Below are positions 1 through 7,872 of a stretch of DNA of 30,967 nucleotides, piece by piece (position 1 is the stretch's first letter; each line of letters starts with the position of its first letter). The position numbers and the translations under genes are program-made. The stretch comes from Planctomycetota bacterium (lineage in GTDB: Bacteria > Planctomycetota > PUPC01 > JACPCR01). Location of the stretch: contig JASLXP010000563.1 in NCBI GenBank assembly GCA_030740295.1, forward strand, positions 1-30,967, given 5' to 3'. The notes under the pieces are model-generated. The model ran no database searches. It saw nothing but the letters and a program-made list of their open reading frames with translations, and was not told the DNA's origin.

Positions 1-2955
1 CAACCATTCACCGGTGGCCTCCATATAGTGCTTTCGGGGGGGCGTACGAAAATCGACTTTCACTCCCTTGACGGCTGCCTTCGTGTGATTCTTTGCCTTG
101 ACGGCCAAGGCGAGTCCTCCTTCTCCCGGTACGAGTCCGAACGAGATTTCGACCGGCTGCGGCGGGATTTCTGCGCCTCGAATCCTCTTGATGAACTCGT
201 CACGGGACATGTTTTTGTTCGCGATGAATACGGGCTCTTCATCCAGATCAAGAACCAGTTTGCCATCCTGCCAGCGTGGGCCTTGCTGTGGGTTGAAGTA
301 CATGTCGAGCACATCAGCGCTTCCTTCCGGCAAATCGAGTTTCACGCCTTCAAGTTTTCGGTGGCCGGGCTTCCAGTGGTAAACGTAGCTGCGCAGGAAA
401 GTAGACCAAGTCACGGCAAATAATTTTTCGCCGATGGTAAAGATGATGGCGCGGCGGTCGGTGTTTTTGCCGAACGGCACATCCCCCACGGGCACAGCAT
501 CAGCGAGGAGCGTTCCCATGCATCCATACGTTCCGCCCCACGGGAGTGGCGTGCCGTCGTAATCGCAGAGCGGTTTGTTATCCGGCATGTGGTCGCCCCG
601 GCTGACCAGAATGGCGGCGTAATGGCCGGGAATCCAGTTGTCCTGAACGAGGAGATTCGTGACCATTCGTCTGGCCATCCAGGCGACCTTCCAGCGTGGG
701 GCTTCAAAAGTATAAAGCGTGTGATACATCGATTTCATTGGCGGGCGGCCGCCGACCCCGGTGCACACCCAGCGCTTCTGATATTGATCCTGCATTCGCT
801 TCACGTATTTGCTCTGCCAGTATTCGTCGTGAAAAGACGAGCTGCCCAGGAAATCGATCCGGTCGGGATCGACGTATCGAAAGACTTCCTCCTGAAAGGC
901 GGGGACGCCGCTGTAACCCAGTTTGATCTTTTTGCCCTTGACTTTGGCGAGGCCGTCGAGCGTCGCATTGAGCAGGTGTGCGAAGAGCTGCGGATCCCAT
1001 GACAGCTCTGCTTCGTCGTCGAGTTCCCAATACTGAATGTCGTCTTTGTAGTGCTCGGCGACCCGGCGAACGTAATCGCGCCAGACGTCGGGCTTCGGCA
1101 TGAATGTGCGTTCGCCGCCGCGTGTGGTGCGGTATCGCCACGGATCGATGGGCTGTCGCATCCAGTCGAAGCTGCATGCGTGGCCGCACCAGAAAGCCGG
1201 GATGATGTTCATCTTCAGCTTCTTCAGCGGATCGAGAGTCTTGTCATACCATTTCCACAGATCGGGCCGGCCCTGAACGGGGTGCACGCCATCGCGAGGA
1301 GAGGCAAGATGCCGGGTCTTGCAGGTCAACGCCCATTTGAGCCCGAGGCGGTTGTGAACGGCGAGCACGAAGGGGTTCAGAGACATGTTCGCCCCAAGCT
1401 CATGGCGCGTGGTCCGATCCGACGGCTCGGGCATCATGACGTAAACAAGCTCGCCTTCAGGCAGGGCGCGTCCGGCCACGGCATAGGTCACCGAAAAAAC
1501 GCCACGCAGCGATGGAAGCAGGGGCACTTCGACATTCACCGTCTCCGAGGGCTTAACCTGCACAGGAGCGGTTTCGCCCTTCGCAACGACTCGCTCCCAC
1601 ACGTCCGTGATTCTGTATTCGAGACTGGCGGATTTGCTCGCCACGCCGCTGTTGTGAAACCAGAGGCGAAGGTTCTTTACCGGCTCATAGAGAATGTTGG
1701 CCAGTTCCTCCGTAGAGAGCGCGCCCTCAAGTTCAGCCCGTGGCGCGTAGGCGGTCGCAGCCGCGTTCTTCTCCAATTGGATTGCGTCAATCCAGACTTC
1801 ATCGGCGCTTCTCAGGCTAAGATAGTGCCAGCCTCTGCTGAGCTTTACGCTACCGGTCAGTCGCTGCCAGCCGGGGGTGGTCTTCGCTTTCAGATCGAGG
1901 GTGGTCGCAACCTTCACGTATTGGCCGTGGGGGTGCGGCCCCTTAGCGGCCTCCTCTGTCACATGCTTCAGGCTGACTCTCACCTCATTCCCCTTGCCCC
2001 GGACATACAGGGAAAACGTGGCGTCAAAAGCCTCGGCCGTGAAGTAAGGCCGGCCGAAAAACGAGGTGTTGCCGCCGGGAATGCGCAGGCAGTAGTTGCC
2101 ATGTCTCGCGTTTTCTTTGACAAGATTCTCTTTCGTGAAAACGAAATCAGTGCCGCCCGCCCAGCCGTCATTCATGCCCAGCTCGAACGACGAATTTGGC
2201 CAGAGGTTTGTGCGATCGTCACGAGACGAAAACAGGACGGGATCGGCGATCGCCCTCGTGGCTGGCTGTGGTGTGCTGTAGTGCTCATCGGCCTTATAGA
2301 ACGGACGCTCTCCCCACTTTGCCGGATCGACACCGGCCCGGATGGAACGCTCGGTGAGAAGAGCGGGCGGCTGCTGTTCTGTCAGGTCGCTGGTGATGTA
2401 AAGGGTGTCCGCCCAGATGGTGCGATGGATCCCCTCGTAGTATGCCTTAACCGCCCTGCCGCCGAACTGTGCCGCGGTAAAAGTCACCTTGTTGGCGGGA
2501 GCGGCGAGTGAGACTTCTCCACCATTTATCCACACCGCATTGTTCGACCGGGTGACGCGCCAACGGAATTCGACGGGGCTTCTCCCAAATTCCACGCGCA
2601 AGACGCTGTCCTTGTCCGCCGTCCTCTTTGGCCCGAGCACGCGAAGGAAGGCCCGGTACTTGCCGGCAGGGATCGGCGTATCAAGCGATTGCACCATGCT
2701 GAGTGCGGAAGCGGTGTCATGAATCGCCGCAACATAACTCCGCCCATCGGCCCCGCAGGCTCGGCTGCAAGCCTCACGCGCGTACCAGCCTTTCGCACCT
2801 TCGTCATCATAGGGAGACCGCACCAACCCATCGGAGTGCTCGGCCTCGAAGTAGTAGCGCCGCACATCTTCCGCGTGTACCGGTCGAAACGCGGCCAGCA
2901 AGAGTGCTGTTGAAACTCCAAACCATGGCAATGCCGGACTATGTGATGCGATCAT
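1..2955 (-). CDS. Large secreted glycoside-hydrolase-like protein, C-terminus beyond the left edge
   Basis: The frame is open for 985 codons from ATG at 2955 to the window edge, so the stop lies outside. An in-frame TAG at 2961-2959 lies just upstream, which fixes the start near 2955. Residues 1-28 form a Sec signal peptide ending VHA before ED, so the product is exported. Residues 30-190 look like a beta-sandwich carbohydrate-binding region. A second such region begins at about residue 250 (NSSFEL, then a Gly-Trp), as in CBM4/9-like or discoidin-like modules. From about residue 525 the chain looks like a (beta/alpha)8 glycosidase: YWELDDEAEL at 642-651 resembles the W-E-x-W-N-E-P motif of clan GH-A, making E648 a candidate acid/base with Asp in place of the usual Asn. 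Substrate and family are not identifiable by eye. The antisense strand also carries long open frames, which are shadows. Its neighbour downstream in the window is unknown. Confidence 0.75.
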   Translation of the reverse strand, partial: MIASHSPALPWFGVSTALLLAAFRPVHAEDVRRYYFEAEHSDGLVRSPYDDEGAKGWYAREACSRACGADGRSYVAAIHDTASALSMVQSLDTPIPAGKYRAFLRVLGPKRTADKDSVLRVEFGRSPVEFRWRVTRSNNAVWINGGEVSLAAPANKVTFTAAQFGGRAVKAYYEGIHRTIWADTLYITSDLTEQQPPALLTERSIRAGVDPAKWGERPFYKADEHYSTPQPATRAIADPVLFSSRDDRTNLWPNSSFELGMNDGWAGGTDFVFTKENLVKENARHGNYCLRIPGGNTSFFGRPYFTAEAFDATFSLYVRGKGNEVRVSLKHVTEEAAKGPHPHGQYVKVATTLDLKAKTTPGWQRLTGSVKLSRGWHYLSLRSADEVWIDAIQLEKNAAATAYAPRAELEGALSTEELANILYEPVKNLRLWFHNSGVASKSASLEYRITDVWERVVAKGETAPVQVKPSETVNVEVPLLPSLRGVFSVTYAVAGRALPEGELVYVMMPEPSDRTTRHELGANMSLNPFVLAVHNRLGLKWALTCKTRHLASPRDGVHPVQGRPDLWKWYDKTLDPLKKLKMNIIPAFWCGHACSFDWMRQPIDPWRYRTTRGGERTFMPKPDVWRDYVRRVAEHYKDDIQYWELDDEAELSWDPQLFAHLLNATLDGLAKVKGKKIKLGYSGVPAFQEEVFRYVDPDRIDFLGSSSFHDEYWQSKYVKRMQDQYQKRWVCTGVGGRPPMKSMYHTLYTFEAPRWKVAWMARRMVTNLLVQDNWIPGHYAAILVSRGDHMPDNKPLCDYDGTPLPWGGTYGCMGTLLADAVPVGDVPFGKNTDRRAIIFTIGEKLFAVTWSTFLRSYVYHWKPGHRKLEGVKLDLPEGSADVLDMYFNPQQGPRWQDGKLVLDLDEEPVFIANKNMSRDEFIKRIRGAEIPPQPVEISFGLVPGEGGLALAVKAKNHTKAAVKGVKVDFRTPPRKHYMEATGEWL

Positions 2956-2994
2956 GTCCTAAATAATCTACCTCGAAACTTCTGCGCGGCGTGC

Positions 2995-3052
2995 GTGTAC
3001 GTTTCTTCGTCTTAATCCTCGTCTTAATCTTTGTCTTCTTCTGAGTCCTCAT
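2995..3052. repeat. Short imperfect tandem motif, Lys/Arg-codon-like on the minus strand
   Basis: On the minus strand the motif GATTAAGACGA occurs twice in tandem, flanked by related AAGAAGAC and AAGAAACG units. It makes a basic 37-codon frame (ATG at 3052, stop at 2939) that overlaps the start of the large secreted protein gene by 17 nt. No convincing ribosome-binding site precedes it. I treat it as a low-complexity intergenic repeat, not as a gene. Confidence 0.3.
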
Positions 3053-3107
3053 GATCTCAGATGGCTGCGGCCGTCAGGCTGCAGCAGGCGCAGTGTCAGA
3101 GAAATGC

Positions 3108-3629
3108 TCATTTTGCTGGCACACCCAGCTCCTTCAATTTGGAGGCGATTTCTTCCGCATGCCTGGACACATTCACCTTTTTCTGAATGTGGCGGATAAC
3201 ACCGTCTTTGCCGATGTAAACGGTGTAGCGGGCGGAAAACTTGCCATTGGGATGGAGGACCCCCATCGCAGTCGCCACGGATTTATCAGGATCGCTGAGG
3301 ATGGGATAATCCGCGTTCAGACTCTTGGCGAATCTGGTGTTCTTTTCCACCGAGTCACAGCTTGCGGCGAAGTAGGCAACGTCAAACTTCTTGATGAGCT
3401 TACCGCTGTCACGCAGCGATTTGCATTGCTTCATTCAGCCCTTGGTAAACGCCAGGGGATACCAGGCAATCACGACGGCCTGCCTGCCCTTGAATTGAGC
3501 GAGCGAATATTCTTTACCGTCTGAACCGGTCATCTTGAAATCCGGCGCGGCATCGCCAACACCGGGAGCGGCATGAACGGCTGCAATCGACAGCCCGGAA
3601 AGAAACAAGGCTGAGAAGAACATATTCAA
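3108..3629 (-). CDS. Secreted selenocysteine peroxiredoxin (in-frame TGA = Sec65)
   Basis: A thiol/selenol peroxidase of the AhpC/TSA (PrxQ/BCP-like) family that reduces peroxides outside the cytoplasm. Residues 1-20 are a signal peptide ending VHA. The thioredoxin-like fold follows (APDFKM, then VVIAWYP). The Prx signature PxxxTxxC appears as P58-L-A-F-T62-K-G followed by TGA at 3437-3435, exactly where the peroxidatic Cys belongs. The frame then continues MKQCKSLRD with a candidate resolving Cys69, and runs to residue 173 (TGA at 3110-3108). Homology continues across the TGA with no frameshift, and total length fits the family. Start: AAAGGAG lies 6 nt before TTG at 3629, versus 12 nt before the in-frame ATG at 3623, so TTG is preferred. 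Without Sec decoding this would be misread as two ORFs, 3435-3629 and 3108-3434. Biosynthesis genes selA, selB, selC and selD are not in this window. Confidence 0.82.
3398..3424 (-). promoter_or_regulatory. Candidate bacterial SECIS hairpin for the Sec-TGA
   Basis: Downstream of the TGA (minus strand) the arms ATCGCTG (3420-3414) and CAGCGGT (3408-3402) pair over 7 bp with one G-U, closing a 5-nt loop CGUGA (3413-3409). Two outer G-C pairs lie beyond an AA/AA internal loop. The loop begins 21 nt after the UGA and has G as its second base. This fits the general rule for bacterial SECIS elements: a short-loop hairpin about 16-37 nt after UGA with a G among the first two loop bases. The element lies inside the coding sequence, as expected for SelB-dependent decoding. 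Confidence 0.55.
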
Positions 3630-3724
3630 GGTATTCTCCTTTCGAGATGATATGCAGTCTGTTGGATTTGAGCGGGTTTGCCAATGTCAGATCCCTAACG
3701 TGGCCTAACGGCCACAACCAAAAT

Positions 3725-3753
3725 CGTGGCACGGGCGAGACGCCCGTGCCACG
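3725..3753 (-). terminator. Strong 13-bp hairpin after the methyltransferase gene
   Basis: CGTGGCACGGGCG (3725-3737) is an exact inverted match of 3741-3753 with loop AGA. It lies 16 nt beyond the methyltransferase stop. On the minus strand it is followed by ATTTTGG, a weak U tract. A second hairpin, GTGGCC-TAAC-GGCCAC (3700-3715), lies next to it. It may act as a terminator, or it may be a dispersed REP-like palindrome, since it is symmetrical enough to serve either strand. Confidence 0.5.
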
Positions 3754-3768
3754 GACATCCCTTGATCC

Positions 3769-4374
3769 CTAAGAGACCTTCCGCCTCAGGCGAATATCAT
3801 CGATCCCGTGGTAGGTGAGAAACAGTGCACCGACCGAGGCAATCTTGTCGAAGATTTTTATGAGCAGGCGGTCTTCGCCAGGCCAGGGGTAGGCGAAGAT
3901 GACGTCAAATTCGTCCGGATCGATCTCGAGCTCTTCGTGCGCACTGCCGGCGTTGACTTCCAGCCAGGCGAAATCATTCATTGAATCGGCGACGGACTGA
4001 CTGTCCTGCGGAATGAAACTGCCGCAGGCTACTTCTACATCAAGGCCAAATTCCGCCAGCAGTTCCTGCGATTCGATCACGAGCTCGCTGTTCAGCTCGA
4101 TGCCGTAAGAATCGAATTCCATCAAGGCCGCAAGACCGGCAACCACACCGAACCCGCTACCCCATTCGCAGAAATTACTGCCGCTGGTCATATCTTCATC
4201 GACGAGGACCCTTAATGCGCAGTACACGCGATCGTAATCACTCGGGATAAATTCCATGGCCTTTGCAGGATCTTTGAAGTTCTCGATTCGCCTGTCTGCC
4301 TCTTCAAGGAATTCCGCGATGTGATGCGGTATCTCGGTGTCCTTGATTGTGATTTTCAGGTCCTGCAATGCCAT
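3769..4374 (-). CDS. Class I SAM-dependent methyltransferase-like protein
   Basis: A 201-residue cytosolic protein with no signal peptide. The centre resembles a Rossmann-type methyltransferase: motif I is E70-W-G-S-G-F-G76, followed by a helix and the strand end YGIEL with acidic E93, which would bind the SAM ribose. FDVIFAYPWPGED at about residues 160-172 occupies the motif IV position. The N-terminal 60 residues are helical and acidic and may form a substrate-binding cap. The substrate is not identifiable. The gene ends in a strong hairpin and is transcribed divergently from the GH32 gene, with 191 bp between starts. It could be a degenerate methyltransferase fold without activity, because the usual D-x-G-x-G-x-G is altered to E-W-G-S-G-F-G. 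Confidence 0.7.
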   Translation of the reverse strand: MALQDLKITIKDTEIPHHIAEFLEEADRRIENFKDPAKAMEFIPSDYDRVYCALRVLVDEDMTSGSNFCEWGSGFGVVAGLAALMEFDSYGIELNSELVIESQELLAEFGLDVEVACGSFIPQDSQSVADSMNDFAWLEVNAGSAHEELEIDPDEFDVIFAYPWPGEDRLLIKIFDKIASVGALFLTYHGIDDIRLRRKVS

Positions 4375-4565
4375 GACTCGATGTTACAGGATCTGTCTGT
4401 TTGCCGCTTTTCATCTCTTCTCCTGGTTTCCAAGCACCGGCGTCAGATGTCCCTTAACCACAGTCACGAACTGAGACCTCCTCCAACCGTTCGCATCTTC
4501 TTTGAATTCCGGGTAATGGATCAACTGGCTCTATTTACGCACCAATAACGCACAGTGACCTCGCA

Positions 4566-6113
4566 ATGAGCGATAACATCAGATTTCCCTCAAAGCTCCC
4601 ACAACGAACTTTTTCAACGGAATTAGGCGAACAGATCGAGCAACTGAAAACCGATGAACTGATGCTGAGATTCGCGGCGTCCCGGCGGGAGCTCTCTTCG
4701 GATCCATTTCGGCCGGCTTACCACTACGTGAATCCTGAGGGCAACCTGAATGATGCGAATGGGCTCTGCTTCTGGCAGGGACGCTACCATCTGTTTTACC
4801 AGGCATATCCGCCGGAAGACACGAGACAGCACTGGGGACACGCGGTCAGTGAAGACCTCGTTCGCTGGGAGGACCTGCCCCTGGCGATTTTTCCAGGCAT
4901 CGAGGACAAGTGTTTCAGCGGAAGCACATTTGTCGAAGAGGAGCGGGTCATCGCCATGTATCACGGAACGAGCGCCGGAAACATGGTCGCCGTTTCGGAC
5001 GATCCGCTGCTCCTCAACTGGGAAAAGATACCGGGCAATCCGGTCGTTCCGATGATCGACACAGATGTAAAAGGTCTGCCTTATCGGGTGTACGATCCGT
5101 GCATCTGGGGTGAGGAGGACGGCTACTACAGCCTTTCCGGTAGCTACATAGATGGTCCGGTATTCGCGAATTGCAGAGCGATGCCGCACTTGTTCTTTTC
5201 ACAGGATCTGTCGCGATGGACTTACTTGGGCCAGTTTGTCGAGGGCGACACATTCACACAGCCGGGTGAGGACTGCGCGGTTCCGTATTTCTGGCCCATC
5301 GGCGATAAACACATCCTGATCTTCGCAAGCCACCAGCGCGGGTCTCAGTACCTGATCGGCGATTACGATAAGGTGGGTCACCGATTCCATCCCTTTGCCC
5401 ATGGCCGTTTCAATTTCGGCCCTATCTCGCCTGGCGGCGTGCACGCGCCATCCGCGACCCCGGACGGCCAGGGAGGCATCTACGTCATCTATAACATCAA
5501 CGCCGCCAAACCGACCAGGGGCTGGAATCACATCATGTCCATCGTGCGCCGACTAACGCTCCTTGACGGCCATTCGCTGGGCATCGGGCCTGTCGAGGCG
5601 CTTGCATCGCTGAGGGGAAAGCATCAGCAAGTCGGTGAAACGGCTCTGCCGGCCAACGAAGAAATCATCCTCGACGGCATTGGAGGGAATGTCGTGGATA
5701 TCGAAGCAGAAATCGAGATTCGTGACGCGAGAGAAATCTGCCTGCAGGTTCTTCGCTCTCCCGGCGGCGAAGAACACACGGACATCCACTTTTATCGGAA
5801 CGGCCATTTTCGTTTCACACGGGGTGAACAGCGAGGCCAACGGGACGCGCTTGTGATGGATACATCACGCTCGTCGCTTGCCCCTGACATCCAGGCACGC
5901 CCCCCGGAGATTGCGCCATTCGATCTCGAAGAAGGTGAAGCCCTGAAGTTGCGCATCCTGATCGATCGCAGCGTGGTGGAGGTTTTTGCCAATGGCCGGC
6001 AATGCCTGGCTCTTCGGGTCTATCCTGAGAGGAGTGACAGCCTGGGCCTTTCGCTCCGCGCCCAGGGCCAGGGGGCTCTGCTGATATCGCTCGAAGCGTG
6101 GCAGATGGCTTAG
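4566..6113 (+). CDS. Glycoside hydrolase family 32 protein (beta-fructosidase-like), cytosolic
   Basis: A 515-residue protein with the five-bladed propeller plus C-terminal beta-sandwich of GH32, the family that hydrolyses sucrose, levan or inulin-type fructosides. The nucleophile motif WMNDPNG appears as N62-D63-A-N-G, with D63 as nucleophile. The RDP motif appears as Y176-D177-P. The acid/base EC motif appears as G-E235-D-C237. The C-terminal module carries the typical LRILIDRSVVEVFANGR block. There is no signal peptide, so an imported oligosaccharide or sugar phosphate is the likely substrate, but no transporter lies next to it. The variant NDANG and the extra residue between E and C mark a divergent subfamily, so specificity for fructosides is not assured. 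The ribosome-binding site is weak. Confidence 0.85.
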   Translation: MSDNIRFPSKLPQRTFSTELGEQIEQLKTDELMLRFAASRRELSSDPFRPAYHYVNPEGNLNDANGLCFWQGRYHLFYQAYPPEDTRQHWGHAVSEDLVRWEDLPLAIFPGIEDKCFSGSTFVEEERVIAMYHGTSAGNMVAVSDDPLLLNWEKIPGNPVVPMIDTDVKGLPYRVYDPCIWGEEDGYYSLSGSYIDGPVFANCRAMPHLFFSQDLSRWTYLGQFVEGDTFTQPGEDCAVPYFWPIGDKHILIFASHQRGSQYLIGDYDKVGHRFHPFAHGRFNFGPISPGGVHAPSATPDGQGGIYVIYNINAAKPTRGWNHIMSIVRRLTLLDGHSLGIGPVEALASLRGKHQQVGETALPANEEIILDGIGGNVVDIEAEIEIRDAREICLQVLRSPGGEEHTDIHFYRNGHFRFTRGEQRGQRDALVMDTSRSSLAPDIQARPPEIAPFDLEEGEALKLRILIDRSVVEVFANGRQCLALRVYPERSDSLGLSLRAQGQGALLISLEAWQMA

Positions 6114-6256
6114 CAGATAGACTCATCGCTGTTCCGGAACCATACGACCGCGCAACGAGTTCTTTCAGCAGTGACCCACTTCAGCAGATTCAAGCCAGGG
6201 CGAGGCCTTCTGCAGAAGCGGCTTTCTAAATCCACAACCTGCCGAGGGCTTCGTGG

Positions 6257-6694
6257 TCAGGCTGGATAAGCCAGTCCATAGATCCAGTTGCAGATGAACA
6301 GGGCTATGAGGCAAGTGCCCGCGAATTCGAGTGCCTTTGGCCTGCCGGAAACGGGGTGCCCCGTTTGGTGCTGTTTCCATCCCCACCATTGATACAGAAG
6401 CTGAGCACAGATGAATAGATAAAACGCCGGCCCGATCCGGTGCATTTCCAGCGAAGAGATCAGGTCCCCATGCCCAAAGTGAATGAGACTCCGTGCGAGC
6501 CCGCATCCCGGACAGTCCCTGTCCCACATGACCTTGACTGGGCAAAGCTCTGGCGCAGGAGCTTGGTCTAAGCCAGGCACATAGACTCTTTTGCTCCGGC
6601 TGACCGAAAGCACACCGGACAGAATAATGATGCCAGAACAGATGATGATCAATGTCCGATTGACCTTCTTTACCTTTGGAGCATCTGTATTCAT
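6257..6694 (-). CDS. DUF2752 family membrane protein
   Basis: A 145-residue protein with three predicted membrane segments, at about residues 14-30, 87-102 and 125-142. It has the DUF2752 signature CPVK...DCPGCGLAR, with C51, C61 and C64 and a following G-D-L-I segment. The family function is not established. An ATG further upstream would extend into the sensor kinase gene. The ATG at 6694 lies 10 nt after the kinase stop and gives the length usual for the family, so I use it. It is probably co-transcribed with the kinase gene. Confidence 0.8.
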   Translation of the reverse strand: MNTDAPKVKKVNRTLIIICSGIIILSGVLSVSRSKRVYVPGLDQAPAPELCPVKVMWDRDCPGCGLARSLIHFGHGDLISSLEMHRIGPAFYLFICAQLLYQWWGWKQHQTGHPVSGRPKALEFAGTCLIALFICNWIYGLAYPA

Positions 6695-6704
6695 GAACGA
6701 TAAC

Positions 6705-7790
6705 TCAAGTATTGACCGCGCCCTGCTCGGTGAAATCATCCGCAGGCACGACGCAACGAACGCAACAACCGGCATTCGTGTCATCGATCTCGAACGTTCC
6801 CCCGATACTTCGAGCTCGATATTCTATGCTCCGAAGACCCAGCCCTCGCGTGGTGGTGGAGTCAAATCCGATTCCATCATCGTTGATTTCCATGCGGTAC
6901 GAACCGTTCTCCCTGGAGAGGAGGATCTGAATCTTATCTGGCTTACCGTGCCGCACAGCGTTGTTCACAGCCTCCTGAGCGATGCGGTACAGGTTCTCGA
7001 GTTCGATAGTCTTCAAGTCAATCGACGTCTCGGAAGACTCCACGTGACAGTCGATGCCGTACGAGTGATTAACGTTGTAGGCCAGGTTTCTGAGCGCAGA
7101 AATCAGACCAGTCTCGGCGATCTCTTCTGCGAACAGTTGCCTTGAAATATTACGTGTCTGAGAGATGGCCTGGTCAAGGAAGTTTGCTATCTGATTCACG
7201 TCCTCTGATTCTTTTACGGCCTTGGAAGCAAGCTTGTCTTCGAGGGTCTGCAGCATGAACGACAGTCCGGTGAGCTGCTGGCCCAGGTCGTCATGCAAAT
7301 CGCGGGCAATGCGCTGACGTTCGGTTTCCTGAATCTCGAGGACCTCCGTTTCCAGGCGCTTCCTCTCCTGGACTTCTGAGTGGAGTTGCTCGTTTAGATC
7401 CTGCAGGTGTGCAGTACGTTCGACGGTCTTCTGCTCGAGATCGTCGCGGGCAAGTTTCAGCTTTGACTGCGCCTCCTGCCGTTCCTGAATTTCGATCAGA
7501 AGTCTGTCGTTCGTTTCTTTCAGTTCATTCGTCTTCTTCTCTACTTCCGTTCGGAGGAGATCCTGAAGCCGAGACTGGCTGTAGACAAAACAGGCGCAGA
7601 CGATTGCAAGCATCCCAACAAGGAATACTTCGATGACCAGAGCGACTTCCCCGTAACTCGAACCGAGATGGCTGATAGATTCCGTTTCGCGTGCCTGCCG
7701 CGCATTTTCCGAATACGAGACGATGACCGCGCCGAACGCGATGACCAGTGAGAAGGTAATTACTGGAACAAATAATCGATAACGAGTCAT
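6705..7790 (-). CDS. Membrane sensor histidine kinase, NarL/HPK7 type
   Basis: A 361-residue kinase. Two transmembrane segments (about 7-26 and 50-70) bracket a very short periplasmic loop, so sensing is likely within the membrane or through partners. A long coiled coil (about 72-155) leads to the HisKA_3 dimerisation box ERQRIARDLHDDLGQQ with phospho-acceptor H166. The ATPase domain has an N-box (EAVNNAVRHG) and a G1 box (NDDGIGFD). Start: CAGGTGG lies just before ATG at 7790. A longer reading from 7925 would overlap the upstream aldo/keto reductase gene and adds no recognisable domain. No response regulator is nearby, so this is an orphan kinase here. It is likely in one transcript with the DUF2752 gene. 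Confidence 0.88.
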   Translation of the reverse strand: MTRYRLFVPVITFSLVIAFGAVIVSYSENARQARETESISHLGSSYGEVALVIEVFLVGMLAIVCACFVYSQSRLQDLLRTEVEKKTNELKETNDRLLIEIQERQEAQSKLKLARDDLEQKTVERTAHLQDLNEQLHSEVQERKRLETEVLEIQETERQRIARDLHDDLGQQLTGLSFMLQTLEDKLASKAVKESEDVNQIANFLDQAISQTRNISRQLFAEEIAETGLISALRNLAYNVNHSYGIDCHVESSETSIDLKTIELENLYRIAQEAVNNAVRHGKPDKIQILLSRENGSYRMEINDDGIGFDSTTTRGLGLRSIEYRARSIGGTFEIDDTNAGCCVRCVVPADDFTEQGAVNT

Positions 7791-7872
7791 GGCAGACCAC
7801 CTGATCGGGATCAGGCCATTATAGCTGAGATTCTTGACTCGCCCGATAAATCCAGCCAAGGAGTGGTGGCAT

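Noticed and set aside
1051..2511. A 486-codon plus-strand open frame, with another at 589-1002
   Set aside because: It is codon-aligned antisense to the intact minus-strand secreted protein. The minus frame has a signal peptide and coherent domains; the plus frame has no recognisable motif and no good start.
2939..3052. A basic 37-codon minus-strand ORF upstream of the secreted glycosidase-like gene
   Set aside because: It is built from a short tandem motif, has no clear Shine-Dalgarno and overlaps the next gene out of frame. It resembles the COX24-like protein only in being Lys/Arg rich.
3108..3629. Peroxiredoxin as a pseudogene with a nonsense mutation
   Set aside because: The TGA hits only the one Cys codon known to be replaced by Sec, everything downstream is conserved in frame, and a SECIS-like hairpin follows. 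A random nonsense mutation is a poorer explanation, though not excluded without sel genes.
6114..6256. Terminator between the convergent GH32 and DUF2752 genes
   Set aside because: CTTCTGCAGAAG is palindromic, but there is no clear loop or U tract, so I cannot support a terminator.
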